Assembly (NCBI GenBank): GCA_009695195.1
Contig: SIBJ01000013.1
Coordinates: 1 to 64,000 of the forward strand
Length of the DNA: 64,000 nt
Direction of reading: 5' to 3'
Origin: Pedosphaera sp.
GTDB lineage: Bacteria; Verrucomicrobiota; Verrucomicrobiia; Limisphaerales; JADLHS01
A model generated the notes under the pieces. That model was not told the DNA's origin. It saw only the letters and a list, made by a program, of their open reading frames with translations, and did not search any database. Position 1 is the first letter of the stretch. Each line of letters opens with the position of its first letter. Both the position numbers and the translations under genes were made by a program. Positions 36,418 through 45,724 of the stretch are shown here, piece after piece.

Positions 36418-36621
36418 ATGGGCGAAGAAAACATTTTGCGCTACACCGATCTGGCCGCGCTGGTGCAAATGGCCAGGGCGCGTGGCTGGCCGGCGGGCCG
36501 GATTGTGCGTGAAATGTCGCGAGGGCTTTCTTACTCTGATGCCTTGACTCTGGCGCGCAAGGCTGCGCCGTTGCTGGACATTTCTGTGTCCGAATTCATG
36601 AAGCTACGGAAGATTGAATAA
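36418..36621 (+). CDS. Small unknown helical protein
   Basis: 67 residues, MGEENILRYTDLAALVQMAR...DISVSEFMKLRKIE. No membrane segment; a predicted compact helical fold with a possible helix-turn-helix (AGRIVREMSRGLSYSDALTLA). I do not recognise the family. It starts 82 bases after the MITE-like repeat and its stop is 3 bases from the convergent gene's stop. Confidence 0.5.
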   Translation: MGEENILRYTDLAALVQMARARGWPAGRIVREMSRGLSYSDALTLARKAAPLLDISVSEFMKLRKIE

Positions 36622-36624
36622 AGT

Positions 36625-36972
36625 TCAGGCGGCTTCGAGCTTCGACACCAGCCGGTCGCTGTAGCCGTCCTTGCGAAGTTTGGCGGAGTCCACGCGGCCT
36701 TCCCTCTTGACCATGTCCTTTTTCAAAGCGCGCAGCAGATTGTTCGTGGCGTGATCCAGCACTTGCGCTTCGGACTTGGCCCGGCTCTTGGTAGTCGCTT
36801 TCACGCGCACATAATGCCTCAAAGGCGGCGCTTGTTCAACGGTCAATTTGACACGGTCAAATTCGGTACGATGTAGCGGCGCGTTCACCGCCGCTTGCGG
36901 AGGGGGGAAATGATTCTTTCGCCAGTCCCGCGATGGGGGATGCAGGCGCATGATTTTCTTTTCCATTATCAC
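36625..36972 (-). CDS. Small unknown basic protein
   Basis: 115 residues from the first ATG; the start is uncertain (ATG at 36951 also possible). The conserved-looking part is the last 75 residues (VKLTVEQAPPLRHYVRVKATTKSRA ... VKREGRVDSAKLRKDGYSDRLVSKLEAA), basic and helical. I cannot name a family. It is convergent with the small gene on its left and divergent from parE, whose ATG is 31 bases away, so the promoters overlap. Confidence 0.5.
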   Translation of the reverse strand: MIMEKKIMRLHPPSRDWRKNHFPPPQAAVNAPLHRTEFDRVKLTVEQAPPLRHYVRVKATTKSRAKSEAQVLDHATNNLLRALKKDMVKREGRVDSAKLRKDGYSDRLVSKLEAA

Positions 36973-37003
36973 GCGTTTGGTTCATTTTGCTCCAAGAATT
37001 TCT

Positions 37004-38851
37004 ATGGCCGCAAAAACGAAACACAATTACGACGAGAGCAAGATCAAGACACTGAGTTCGCTGGAGCATATCCGGCTGCGCACGGGCATGTACATCGGGC
37101 GCATCGGCAACGGCAACCATTACGACGACGGCTGCTACATCATGCTCAAGGAGGTCGTGGACAACGCGGTGGACGAATACATCATGGGCCACGGCAAGGA
37201 GGTCGAGATCACAATCGACGGCACGCACGTGATGGTGCGTGATTTCGGGCGCGGCATCCCGCTCGGCAAGGTGGTGGACTGCGTTTCCAAGATCAACACG
37301 GGCGCGAAATACAATGACGATGTATTCCAGTTCAGCGTCGGCCTCAATGGCGTCGGCACGAAGGCGGTGAACGCGCTGTCGAAGGTGTTCGTGGTGCGGA
37401 GTCATCGCGATGGCGAGTTCGCCGAGGCGGCGTTCAAGATCGGCAAGCTGAAGAAGGAGGACTCTGGTAAAACGAAAGAGCCGAACGGGACGTTCATTGA
37501 GTTCGAGCCGGACCCGGAGATTTTCAAGGCCACGGAATTCAAACAGGAATACGTGGAGCGTCGCCTGCGCCATTACAGTTACCTGAACACGGGGCTGAAG
37601 TTGATTTTGAAAACGTCGGCTTCACCTGAGCCAAAAACTTTCCAGTCACGCCACGGCCTGATGGACCTGGTGATGGAAGACCTCGGCACGGACGGCAGCG
37701 AGCCGATTTATGCGCCACTGCATTACGCGAGCAAGACGCTGGAGTTTTGTTTCACCCACAGCAATTCGCGTTACGGCGAGACGTTTTATTCGTTCGTCAA
37801 CGGCCAATACACCAGCGACGGCGGCACACACCTGAGCGCGTTTCGCGAGGGTTTGCTCAAGGCCGTGAACGAATACAGCAACAAGAAATTTGAGGGAGAT
37901 GATGTCCGCGAGTGCATGGTGGGAGCAGTCGCGATTCGTTTGAAGGACCCGATGTTTGAATCTCAAACGAAGAACAAATTAGGCAATACCGAGATTCGCA
38001 CCGAACTCGTGAACAATGTTCGCGAGGAGTTATTGCACTTCTTCCAACGTAACAAGCAGATCGCCGAGACGATCATGGCGAAGGTTGCGGACACGCAGGA
38101 GTTGCGGAAGGAATTGCAGAACGTGAAGAAGCTCGCGCGCGAACGTGCCAAGGCGATCACGTTGCGCATTCCGCAGTTGAAGGACTGCAAGAATCATTTC
38201 GATAAAAAGAAGGAAAAGGGCAAGGGCACGATGATCTTCATCTGCGAAGGTCAGTCCGCCGCCGGCTCGATCACGAGCTGTCGCGACGTGAACAATCAGG
38301 CCGTGTTCGTGCTCAAGGGCAAGCCGCTCAACGTCTGGGATCTCAAGCGCGACGTGATGTACAAGAACGATGAGATGTACAACCTCATGCAGTCGCTCAA
38401 CGTCGAGGACAACACCGAGGGCTTGCGTTACGACAAGGTCATCCTCGCCACCGACGCGGACGTGGATGGCATGCACATCCGCAATCTGATGATTACGTAT
38501 TTCTTCCGCTTCTTCGAGCAACTGGTCCACGACGGCCACGTCTATGTGCTGGAAACGCCGCTGTTCCGCGTGCGCAACAAGGAGAAAACGATTTACTGTT
38601 ACAGCGAAACCGAGCGCGACAGCGCGGTAAAGGAACTCGGCGGCAAACCGGAGATCACGCGGTTCAAAGGCCTGGGTGAAATCAGCCCGAAAGAATTCGC
38701 GCAATTCATCGGCAAGGAAATGCGCCTGAGCAAAGTGGAATACGCGCCGCGCGCCGAGTCCGGCCCGATCTTCACTTTCTACATGGGCAAGAACACGCCC
38801 GAGCGGAAAGACTACATCATGGACAAGCTCGTCGTGCCGGTGGAGGAATGA
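37004..38851 (+). CDS. parE: DNA topoisomerase IV subunit B
   Basis: 615 residues. ATP-driven strand passage subunit pairing with ParC, which is not in the window. The ATPase domain has HIRLRTGMYIGRIG, EVVDNAVDEYIMGHG, DFGRGIPLGK and the GVGTKAVNAL loop. The TOPRIM domain has FICEGQSAAGSI (about residue 414) and ATDADVDGMHIRNL. The C-terminus is ITRFKGLGEISPKEFAQFIG. EGQSAAGSI instead of gyrase EGDSAGGSA, and the CYSETERD segment, resemble the topoisomerase IV type of Bacteroidetes. The ATG at 37004 is preferred over an upstream start. A diverged copy of the last about 67 codons lies at 40740-40980. Confidence 0.9.
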   Translation: MAAKTKHNYDESKIKTLSSLEHIRLRTGMYIGRIGNGNHYDDGCYIMLKEVVDNAVDEYIMGHGKEVEITIDGTHVMVRDFGRGIPLGKVVDCVSKINTGAKYNDDVFQFSVGLNGVGTKAVNALSKVFVVRSHRDGEFAEAAFKIGKLKKEDSGKTKEPNGTFIEFEPDPEIFKATEFKQEYVERRLRHYSYLNTGLKLILKTSASPEPKTFQSRHGLMDLVMEDLGTDGSEPIYAPLHYASKTLEFCFTHSNSRYGETFYSFVNGQYTSDGGTHLSAFREGLLKAVNEYSNKKFEGDDVRECMVGAVAIRLKDPMFESQTKNKLGNTEIRTELVNNVREELLHFFQRNKQIAETIMAKVADTQELRKELQNVKKLARERAKAITLRIPQLKDCKNHFDKKKEKGKGTMIFICEGQSAAGSITSCRDVNNQAVFVLKGKPLNVWDLKRDVMYKNDEMYNLMQSLNVEDNTEGLRYDKVILATDADVDGMHIRNLMITYFFRFFEQLVHDGHVYVLETPLFRVRNKEKTIYCYSETERDSAVKELGGKPEITRFKGLGEISPKEFAQFIGKEMRLSKVEYAPRAESGPIFTFYMGKNTPERKDYIMDKLVVPVEE

Positions 38852-38894
38852 AGCGCCGAACCGCTACGGAATGCTGTTACCGTCCACGGGGCGT

Positions 38895-40646
38895 TCAATT
38901 GGAAAACCCTGCTGCCCTCGCCAACTCCTCGCGATAATCAAGGTTCAGACCAGCAGTTCCGGTTAGTTCTTGCAGAACTGAAAGACAGGTTTCCTCTCTA
39001 ACCCACGCCAGGAAGTCCTTCTTCTCAAACTGCCAATGGTAACCCATGGTCCGGGCGGCAGTGAACAGAGCGATTACGTCATGAAACGACAGAGCAGCGT
39101 TACGACGATCCCCGCCATCGAACGGAGACTCTTTGCGCAGGCTCTTGAGCATGAGATCGGCGCCAAGTAGTTCGGCTTCAGTAATAAGGATGACCGGGTT
39201 CCGGTCGACAAGACCTTTGACGGGGCTGAGGTTTCGCCTCCCTGCGGCGATCTGTTGCCTCGCTCGGTCCGATGCCTGAGTCTTTCCGTCGGCTAATAAG
39301 GCGTTCGCTCCGTTCGTGCGCATCAAATCGAGCAACAGCCTTGCGTGGAGCATGCACCAATCAGCCTTGTTGTTATGAATTGCCAACTGGTCACTGCTGG
39401 AGCGGCTGAAACTTGCGGCTTTCGAAAGATCGTCTTGGGCTTTGCGTTCAAGTTGGCTTAATTTCGATTCGAGCGCCTTGAGAGCTTCCGGTTGATCTGG
39501 AGTGCTGGCTCTTTCGAAAAGATAGCCAAATTTGCGACTGCTTGCGCGATTGAGATGCGGTCTGGCAAAGTCGTGTTTTATCAGAATAGCTCTATCGGCT
39601 AACTCTTCTGCTAGCCGATTGGCTTTCTGCGCTTCCTCGGGTCGGTCGCCTTTCATGATTCTGAAACGCTTGAGTTGAATCACCGCTTGAACATTTCTCG
39701 AGTATGCGGCCAGATCTTTTTTTACGAAAGTTGTGTGTTCTCCGATCTTTGCTGGCGCGCTATCAGTCAAGTGGTCCACCTGGGTCCAGATATCCAATGT
39801 CCTGTTTAATGGTGCTTCAAGTTCCTTTCCAGACCGTCCCACGCATTCCTCGAAGGACAGCAGGCCCTCAGCGGTGAGTTGCAGGCAATCGATAAGCTGA
39901 AGCTCCGCACTATGTTCGTCGTCCGATGCCCCCTTTGAATTGCTGATATGCTCCTTCAGGTCTTTAATCCGCCCCTGGTCGTCGCGAACTCTCTCCAAGA
40001 GAAGCCGATCCGGGAGGTTAAGCGTCAAATCTTCAAGGTGCCTGCGAAGATCGTATTTTAGGCGGTTGAGTAGTGTGCGACGATCCAGGCGTGTGAGTCC
40101 CGTAAGCTCTTTTTTCAATACATCAACCTCGCCTTTGGTGGACTGAAGATCTGCGGCTTTTTGAAGACCAAATATGGAGCCGACAGCGATTAGAATTCCA
40201 ATCGCTGTCGCGATGGAACCGAATATCCATTTCAACACGTCAACTCCTCTCAGTGCGTCGGTGATACGGTCTTTCAATTCTCCGCGAGTGCTCTCGATCT
40301 TCTCGGAAATACGGGACACCTGCTGATCAAGGGTCTTCTCGATTGCTTCTTTGGTGGAATTGACGAGATCTTGCGCTTTTGATATTTCCGTGCGCAAGCC
40401 GTTCATGGCAGAGATAAGCTCGCTTTCCGCAGCTTTGCGAAGATCTTTATGGAGTTTGGTCAAGTGGACCAGAAAAGCTTCATTTAGTGCCATCTCAACC
40501 TGAAGCTCGTTCAAATTAGCGTCCAACAGATCGACTATCGCATCTTTTGTGGCGCCGGTTGGCAAGCCGATTCCGTGGTGTTCCGCCAGAAACATCAACA
40601 CTTCCAAATCAAGCTGATGGCAACGCGCGCGCAGTTCCTTTTTCAT
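38895..40646 (-). CDS. Unknown membrane protein with SAP-like N-terminus and helical C-terminus
   Basis: 583 residues from the ATG giving MKKELRARCHQLDLEVLMFLAE; the frame continues upstream but without a likely start. Residues about 10-50 look like a SAP/HeH-type helix pair (GLPTGATKDAIVDLLDANLN). About 70-135 are coiled coil, about 145-167 one membrane helix (VLKWIFGSIATAIGILIAVG), and the remaining 400 residues are helical, TPR-like. The gene is AT-richer and uses codons unlike its neighbours, and it lies between two copies of the parE 3' end. I do not recognise it; it looks acquired. A defence or accessory role is only speculation. Confidence 0.8.
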   Translation of the reverse strand: MKKELRARCHQLDLEVLMFLAEHHGIGLPTGATKDAIVDLLDANLNELQVEMALNEAFLVHLTKLHKDLRKAAESELISAMNGLRTEISKAQDLVNSTKEAIEKTLDQQVSRISEKIESTRGELKDRITDALRGVDVLKWIFGSIATAIGILIAVGSIFGLQKAADLQSTKGEVDVLKKELTGLTRLDRRTLLNRLKYDLRRHLEDLTLNLPDRLLLERVRDDQGRIKDLKEHISNSKGASDDEHSAELQLIDCLQLTAEGLLSFEECVGRSGKELEAPLNRTLDIWTQVDHLTDSAPAKIGEHTTFVKKDLAAYSRNVQAVIQLKRFRIMKGDRPEEAQKANRLAEELADRAILIKHDFARPHLNRASSRKFGYLFERASTPDQPEALKALESKLSQLERKAQDDLSKAASFSRSSSDQLAIHNNKADWCMLHARLLLDLMRTNGANALLADGKTQASDRARQQIAAGRRNLSPVKGLVDRNPVILITEAELLGADLMLKSLRKESPFDGGDRRNAALSFHDVIALFTAARTMGYHWQFEKKDFLAWVREETCLSVLQELTGTAGLNLDYREELARAAGFSN

Positions 40647-40739
40647 AATTTTGCTCCAAAGATTCTGAACTCGCCAGATTGAGATACCCCGGCGGATCGC
40701 GAACATTAACTCTCGCTGAGACCCCCGTTTCATATCACC

Positions 40740-40980
40740 GGTTTTTTTGCGAGACAAGGAGCAACTATCTGACAAACTGGAAATCACGCGGTTCAAGGAC
40801 CTGGGTGAAATCAGCCCGAAAGAATTCGCGCAATTCATCGGCAAGGAAATGCGCCTTAGCAAAGTTGAATACGCTCCGCGCGCCGAGTCCGGCCCGATCT
40901 TCAACTTCTACATGGGCAAGAACACCCCCGAGCGGAAGGATTACATCATGGAGCGGTTGGTCGTGCCGGTGGAGGAATAG
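40740..40980 (+). pseudogene. Second, truncated copy of the parE 3' end
   Basis: The frame MRDKEQLSDKLEITRFKDLGE...VVPVEE matches the last 67 residues of parE (38655-38851) almost exactly. By eye the DNA is about 90% identical, and the substitutions are mainly at silent third positions. The first few residues (RDKEQ) recall RNKEK some 25 codons earlier in parE, suggesting an internal deletion. The upstream bases TTTTGCTCCAAAGATTCT also recall the parE leader (TTTTGCTCCAAGAATTTCT). It is probably a remnant of a second parE or of a recombination event, not a working gene. Confidence 0.8.
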
Positions 40981-41031
40981 TCCCGAGTCTTGAGTCCAGA
41001 GTCCACAGTCGTCGCTTTCGGGCGAGGTCGC

Positions 41032-42078
41032 TCAATCGCCGTTCTGATGCGTTTCCGGTTCCGGTTGGCTGTTCGCGTCGGCGAGACCGCGAACTCTCAG
41101 CGTCTTCAGCAGGCCGGGAAGCCGACGCAGCGCCACGCTTTCCCGTTTGGCATCATGCGCCCGGCGGGCCGGCGATCCCCAGACCACCTGACCGGGCGGA
41201 ACGTTCTTGGTGACGAGGCTCACGGCGCCCACCACGGCATTCGCACCAATCTCGACGTGATCCACGACCGACACGCCGCCGGCCAAAGTAACGCAGTCGC
41301 CCAACCGCGCGCTGCCGCCGATGCCGGTCATGCCCGCGATCAGACAGTTGCGCCCGATCACGACGTTGTGCGCGATTTGAACCTGGTTATCAATTTTGGT
41401 CCCACTGCCGATGATCGTCGCGTTCATCGTCGCGCGATCAATGGAAACGTTCGCGCCGATTTCGACATCGTCCTCGATGACCACCCCGCCGATCTGCGGA
41501 ATCTTCGCGATGCCCGAGGCGTGGCGGGCGTAACCAAAACCGTCCGCCCCGATGACCGTGCCCGAATGGACGATCACCCGGTGGCCGAACTTCACATTGG
41601 AATACAGCGTGATGTTCGGGTGCAACATGCAATCGTCGCCCAACGACACGCCCTCGGCGATGACACAATTCGCGAGAATCGTCGTGCGGTCACCGACCGA
41701 CACGCCCGCGCCGAGCACCACGTTGGGCCCGATGAACGCGCCCTTGCCCAACCGCACATCCGGCGCAATGCGGGCCGACGCGTCAATCCCTGCGCCGTAT
41801 TGTTTGGGCGCGTGGAAGATCGTCATCGCCGCGGCAAACGCCTCGCGGCAATTCTCCACCCGGATGAGCGTCTTCGTGCTGGTCGGCGCGCAACGCCGGA
41901 CGAGCACCACGCCGGCCGCGCTGGCAAACGCCTCCGCACAACTCTTCTCGCTCTCCGCAAACGTCACGTCGGTGGCGCCGGCGCGCGCGATGGGCGCCAC
42001 GTTGGTCAGCAGCACGTCCCCGTTGCCCTCGATGTCGCCGTGCAACTGGTCCGCCAACGCTCGGGCAGTGATGGTCAT
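41032..42078 (-). CDS. lpxD: UDP-3-O-acylglucosamine N-acyltransferase
   Basis: 348 residues. Third step of lipid A synthesis, adding the N-linked acyl chain from acyl-ACP. The N-terminal uridine-binding domain ([20 protein letters not shown]) is followed by a left-handed beta-helix of hexapeptide repeats ([19 protein letters not shown]) with the catalytic His region [16 protein letters not shown] and the [19 protein letters not shown] block; a helical C-terminus follows. The start is [12 protein letters not shown]. The long-frame extension upstream overlaps the speA promoter region and is rejected. This confirms a Gram-negative lipid A envelope. Confidence 0.95.
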   Translation of the reverse strand: MTITARALADQLHGDIEGNGDVLLTNVAPIARAGATDVTFAESEKSCAEAFASAAGVVLVRRCAPTSTKTLIRVENCREAFAAAMTIFHAPKQYGAGIDASARIAPDVRLGKGAFIGPNVVLGAGVSVGDRTTILANCVIAEGVSLGDDCMLHPNITLYSNVKFGHRVIVHSGTVIGADGFGYARHASGIAKIPQIGGVVIEDDVEIGANVSIDRATMNATIIGSGTKIDNQVQIAHNVVIGRNCLIAGMTGIGGSARLGDCVTLAGGVSVVDHVEIGANAVVGAVSLVTKNVPPGQVVWGSPARRAHDAKRESVALRRLPGLLKTLRVRGLADANSQPEPETHQNGD

Positions 42079-42268
42079 GCGATGCCGGGGTTGATCATGC
42101 CTCATTATGGGCCGCTCCGGCGGCAAATGCAACGACTTCGCGCGGGATTTTCCGCGCCGGAAGAAATTTTTAAATTTTTTCCCGGGCCGGGCGTGAAATT
42201 TTTTCGGGCTTTTGCCATTTCGACGGACGGGACGGGGCGCGTTGTGGAAAACTTTTTTGCAGCATCTG

Positions 42269-42296
42269 TTGATTTCTGCGCCGCACTTTTTATAGT
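42269..42296 (+). promoter_or_regulatory. Sigma-70-type promoter of speA
   Basis: TTGATT and TATAGT separated by 16 bases, with the start codon 24 bases past the -10 box. Both hexamers are close to the consensus in an otherwise GC-rich region. Predicted transcription start near 42303, giving a very short leader. Confidence 0.6.
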
Positions 42297-42319
42297 GCGC
42301 CTCGATTGAAGCACACGAG

Positions 42320-44260
42320 ATGAGCAATTCGACCGACGCGGGCGCACCCTGGGACATTCAGGCGGCGCGCGACCTTTACAACATTCGTCGCTGGGGAGCG
42401 AAATACTTCGACATCAACGAAGCCGGCCACGTGGTCGCGCATCCGTTGCAAGACGTCGGCGTGGCGGTGGACCTCACCGACGTGATCGAGGAGGCGAAGG
42501 GGCGCGGACTGAAGCATCCGCTGCTGATCCGTTTCCAGGATATTTTGCGCCATCGCGTCGAGGCCATCAATCTCGCCTTCCGCAATTCCATCACCGAGTT
42601 CGGGTACCAGGGAAAATATCGCGGCGTGTTTCCGATCAAGGTCAACCAGCTCCGTGAAGTCGTGGAGGAAATTCTCGACGCCGGCAAACAGTTCGAGTTC
42701 GGCCTCGAAGTCGGCAGCAAACCGGAACTCTACGCCGGCCTCGCTTTGCAAAACCAGATGGGCAGCCTGATCATTTGCAACGGCTACAAGGACGTCGAGT
42801 TCATCAAGATGGCGTTGCTCGGCATCAAGCTCGGCAAGAAAGTCATCATGGTCGTCGAGAAGCTCGAGGAGTTGCGGCAGATCATCGCCGTGTCGAAACA
42901 GCTCGGCGTCGAACCGCTGGTCGGCATGCGCGCGCGGTTGCTGGCCAAGGGCGCGGGGCGTTGGGCGGACAGCGGCGGCGAGAACGCGAAGTTCGGCCTG
43001 AGCACGGCGGAAATTTTGGAGGCCACGCACCTGCTCAAGACGGAGAATCTCAGCCATTGCCTGCGGTTGTTGCATTTTCACATTGGTTCGCAAGTGCCGG
43101 ATATTCTCACCGTGAAGAAGGCCGTGCAGGAGGCGGCGCGATTTTACGCCAAGCTGCACAAGATGGGTTTCAACATCGAACACCTCGACGTCGGCGGCGG
43201 CCTCGGCGTGGACTACGACGGCAGCCGGTCGGCGTTCGACAGTTCCACGAACTATTCGCTCCAAGAGTACACCAACGACATCGTTTATTACATCGCGGAC
43301 GTTTGTAACGCGGAGAAGGTGCCGCACCCGGACATCGTCAGCGAAGGTGGACGGGCCATTGTCGCGCACCACAGCGTGCTCGTCGTGGAAGTGTTTGGGG
43401 CAATTGAAAAAGTCCGGCCCGGAAATTTTCTCCAGTACGGCGACAACGAACATCCGCTCGTCAAGGAGTTGCTTGACATCAAAAAGAACCTCGGGAAGCT
43501 CAACAAGCTCGAAGCCCACCACGATTCGCTCGAACGTCGCGAGGACGCGCAGCACATGTTCACGCTGGGCGTGATGGATTTGCCGGACAAGGCGAAGATC
43601 GAAAATCTCTACTGGGAGATCAGCCAGGACGTGGTGGAGAGTTTCAAGGGCCAGGCCTACATCCCCAAGGAAATCCGCAAACTCGAAGACAGCCTCGGCG
43701 ACCAATACCTCTGCAACTTTTCCGTGTTTCAATCGTTGCTCGATCACTGGGCGCTCGGGCATTTGTTTCCCATCATGCCGATCAGCCGGTTGAACGAGCG
43801 CCCGACGCGCGAGGCCACGCTGGCCGACATCACGTGCGACTCCGACGGTCAGGTGAACAAGTTCATTGATCTGCGCGAAGTGCGCGACACTTTGCCCGTC
43901 CACAAACTCAACACCAACGGCAACGGCCAGCTCGAGCCGTACTACATCGGCTTTTTCCTCATGGGCGCGTATCAGGACATCATGGGCGATCTGCACAACC
44001 TTTTTGGCCGCGTGAACGAGGTCCACGTTTTCCTCGAACCCGACGAACCCGCCGGTTACTACATCGAGGAGATCATCGAGGGCAACACCATCATGCAAGC
44101 CCTCGCCGCCGTGCAGTACGACGAGAATGAATTGAAGCGGCAGATGAAAGCGCAGATGGACGAAGCGATCAAATCCGACCGCATGAAGCCCTCCGAAGCG
44201 ATGCGCCTGCTCGACGACTACGAACGCGGCCTGAAGTCCTACACCTACTTGAATTTTTGA
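42320..44260 (+). CDS. speA: Biosynthetic arginine decarboxylase
   Basis: 646 residues, the usual length of the PLP-dependent biosynthetic form that makes agmatine for polyamines. The N-terminus has [20 protein letters not shown] and the PLP lysine is at about residue 107 ([17 protein letters not shown]). The barrel has [27 protein letters not shown] and HFHIGSQ; the substrate side has [12 protein letters not shown] and [15 protein letters not shown]. Its stop overlaps the next repeat element. It is divergent from lpxD. Confidence 0.97.
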   Translation: MSNSTDAGAPWDIQAARDLYNIRRWGAKYFDINEAGHVVAHPLQDVGVAVDLTDVIEEAKGRGLKHPLLIRFQDILRHRVEAINLAFRNSITEFGYQGKYRGVFPIKVNQLREVVEEILDAGKQFEFGLEVGSKPELYAGLALQNQMGSLIICNGYKDVEFIKMALLGIKLGKKVIMVVEKLEELRQIIAVSKQLGVEPLVGMRARLLAKGAGRWADSGGENAKFGLSTAEILEATHLLKTENLSHCLRLLHFHIGSQVPDILTVKKAVQEAARFYAKLHKMGFNIEHLDVGGGLGVDYDGSRSAFDSSTNYSLQEYTNDIVYYIADVCNAEKVPHPDIVSEGGRAIVAHHSVLVVEVFGAIEKVRPGNFLQYGDNEHPLVKELLDIKKNLGKLNKLEAHHDSLERREDAQHMFTLGVMDLPDKAKIENLYWEISQDVVESFKGQAYIPKEIRKLEDSLGDQYLCNFSVFQSLLDHWALGHLFPIMPISRLNERPTREATLADITCDSDGQVNKFIDLREVRDTLPVHKLNTNGNGQLEPYYIGFFLMGAYQDIMGDLHNLFGRVNEVHVFLEPDEPAGYYIEEIIEGNTIMQALAAVQYDENELKRQMKAQMDEAIKSDRMKPSEAMRLLDDYERGLKSYTYLNF

Positions 44261-44355
44261 ATGAAGAACGAAGAATGAAGAATGAAGAAGTCTGAAAATT
44301 CGCGCGCGTGCTGGCCGGGCTTGTTTCTTCAATCTTCAATCTTCATTCTTCATTC
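44259..44355. repeat. Palindrome of GAATGAA words at the speA stop
   Basis: GAATGAAGAACGAAGAATGAAGAATGAAGAAG faces TTTCTTCAATCTTCAATCTTCATTCTTCATTC across about 33 bases. Both arms are reiterated six- to eight-base words and pair over almost their full length. It begins inside the speA stop codon and ends just before the next start. Confidence 0.8.
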
Positions 44356-44360
44356 CCTCG

Positions 44361-45044
44361 ATGTCTGACACGCCGCCCAATCCCGAACTCCTGCGCTCGC
44401 TGGGCCGGCTCGCGCGCGGACTCTCGGCACTCTTCTGGGGCTTGCCCGCCGCGCTCATCGTGAGCGTGCGCGCCGCGAAGTCGGAATGGCCGCCCATGTG
44501 GATGATCGGCACCGCCCTCGCGCTGGACGTCCTGCTGCTCTACGGCCTTTGGGAGATGGGCGCGTTTCAAAAACAGGAACGTCCCTGGCACGCCGCGCTC
44601 GACCGCGCCCGGCTGCTCGCGCTGGTGAACCTCGGCCTCAGCCCGTTTCTCTACTGGGCGAACCGCGTGCCCGCGGAGAACTTTTTCGACGTCGCCGTGC
44701 TCGTCCTCGGCGCGTCGGCGATCCTGTTCCTGTTCAATCTCAACATCGTCCTCGAACGTCTCGGCGCGATGCTGCCGGATGAAACGCTGCGGCATGAAAC
44801 GAAACAGTTCACCGCCATCAATCGCGGATTGCTCGTCAGCCTGCTGCTGGTTTGCGTCGCGTACCTGTGTTGCGAGCGCCTGCCCAATCTGCCCGTCTCC
44901 TTCCGCATCGCGGCCTTCTACCTGGATCAGTTCGGGATGGTGGGCATGATCGTCCTCGTCCTGCTGCCGCTCGCGATGACGATGGCGCTCATCTGGAAAA
45001 CCAAGGAAGTGATTCTCGAAAGTGTTTTTGGCGGGAGGAGTTGA
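44361..45044 (+). CDS. Multi-pass membrane protein of unknown function
   Basis: 227 residues with about six hydrophobic segments (LFWGLPAALIVSV, MWMIGTALALDVLLLYGL, LVNLGLSPFLYWAN, VAVLVLGASAILFLFNL, LLVSLLLVCVAYLC, MVGMIVLVLLPLAMTMAL). No catalytic motif; a few cysteines in one loop (CVAYLCCERL). I do not recognise the family. It starts 6 bases after the GAATGAA palindrome and may be read from speA or its own promoter. Confidence 0.75.
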   Translation: MSDTPPNPELLRSLGRLARGLSALFWGLPAALIVSVRAAKSEWPPMWMIGTALALDVLLLYGLWEMGAFQKQERPWHAALDRARLLALVNLGLSPFLYWANRVPAENFFDVAVLVLGASAILFLFNLNIVLERLGAMLPDETLRHETKQFTAINRGLLVSLLLVCVAYLCCERLPNLPVSFRIAAFYLDQFGMVGMIVLVLLPLAMTMALIWKTKEVILESVFGGRS

Positions 45045-45064
45045 TCGCGCGCAAAATCCCCCGG

Positions 45065-45092
45065 TTGACATCTGTCACCTATAGATTACACT
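45065..45092 (+). promoter_or_regulatory. Promoter of the toxin-antitoxin pair with overlapping operator
   Basis: TTGACA (perfect -35) and TACACT separated by 16 bases. The start of transcription would fall at about 45099, the toxin GTG itself, predicting a leaderless mRNA. TGACA-TC-TGTCA (45066-45077) is a perfect palindrome over the -35 and is a candidate site for repression by the antitoxin. Confidence 0.6.
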
Positions 45093-45098
45093 GCGCGG

Positions 45099-45428
45099 GT
45101 GATCGAGCGGGAAATCAAGAAGCTGGAGCTTCAGAACAGTCTCGTCCCGTTTGACGAGTGGTTCGATTCCCTGGGTGACAAAAGAATGCAGGCCGTGGTG
45201 GACGCGCGACTGGTTCGAGTGCGTGCCGGAAACTTCGGCGATGCGAAATCCGTTGGCGGCGGCGTGTTTGAGTTGCGGATTACGTTCGGTCCCGGACTCC
45301 GCGTCTATTACGGACTGCGCGGCCAGCAGGTGGTTGTTCTCCTGGGTGGCGGCGACAAACGCAGCCAACCGCGCGACATCCGCCGGGCACAACAGTTGTG
45401 GCAACAGTTTACGAAACATGCGCCTTAA
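45099..45428 (+). CDS. RelE/ParE-type toxin (addiction module killer protein)
   Basis: 109 residues from a GTG. The fold pattern is clear: FDEWFDSLGDKRMQAVVDARLVRVRAGNFGDAKSVGGGVFELRI, then GPGLRVYYG and VVVLLGGGDKRSQPRDI, matching the TIGR02683-type addiction module killer family. Toxins of this type usually act on ribosome-bound mRNA or gyrase; which one cannot be told. The antitoxin gene overlaps its end by 11 bases, toxin first, which is the usual order for this family (opposite to relBE). Confidence 0.92.
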   Translation: MIEREIKKLELQNSLVPFDEWFDSLGDKRMQAVVDARLVRVRAGNFGDAKSVGGGVFELRITFGPGLRVYYGLRGQQVVVLLGGGDKRSQPRDIRRAQQLWQQFTKHAP

Positions 45429-45714
45429 AAATTACCGGGATGATTTGCTGAAGCGGCTGCGTGATCCCAAATACGCCGCCGAGTACCTCGCCCAAGTCTT
45501 GGCCGAAGACGATAACGAAGCTTTTCTCATCGCGCTCAAAGATGTGGTGGAAGCCACTGGCGGCGTGGGCGAACTGGCCGGGCGCGTCGGCCTCAAGCGA
45601 CCGAGTCTTTACAAGATTCTGTCCAAGCGCGGCAACCCCACGCTTGAAACATTGCAGGAAATTTTGAAGCCGTTGGGCTTGCGCGTTTCCGTTGCGTTGG
45701 ACAAAGCAGCGTGA
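45418..45714 (+). CDS. Antitoxin with helix-turn-helix (addiction module antidote)
   Basis: 98 residues. Motifs YLAQVLAEDDNEAFLIALKDVVEATGGVGELAGRVGLKRPSLYKILS and GNPTLETLQEILKPLGLRVSV match the TIGR02684-type antidote family with an HTH of the Xre/lambda-repressor type. It should bind the toxin and the promoter palindrome. The toxin coding region overlaps its start. The next gene (mqnC) is convergent. Confidence 0.93.
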   Translation: MRLKNYRDDLLKRLRDPKYAAEYLAQVLAEDDNEAFLIALKDVVEATGGVGELAGRVGLKRPSLYKILSKRGNPTLETLQEILKPLGLRVSVALDKAA

Positions 45715-45724
45715 ACGCAAAGAT

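Noticed and set aside
37004..38851. Naming the topoisomerase subunit gyrB
   Set aside because: EGQSAAGSI and the overall pattern fit topoisomerase IV B of Bacteroidetes type better than gyrase; a phylogeny would settle it.
42290..44332. 680-codon open frame on the minus strand over speA
   Set aside because: speA is unmistakable; the opposite frame is a GC-bias shadow.
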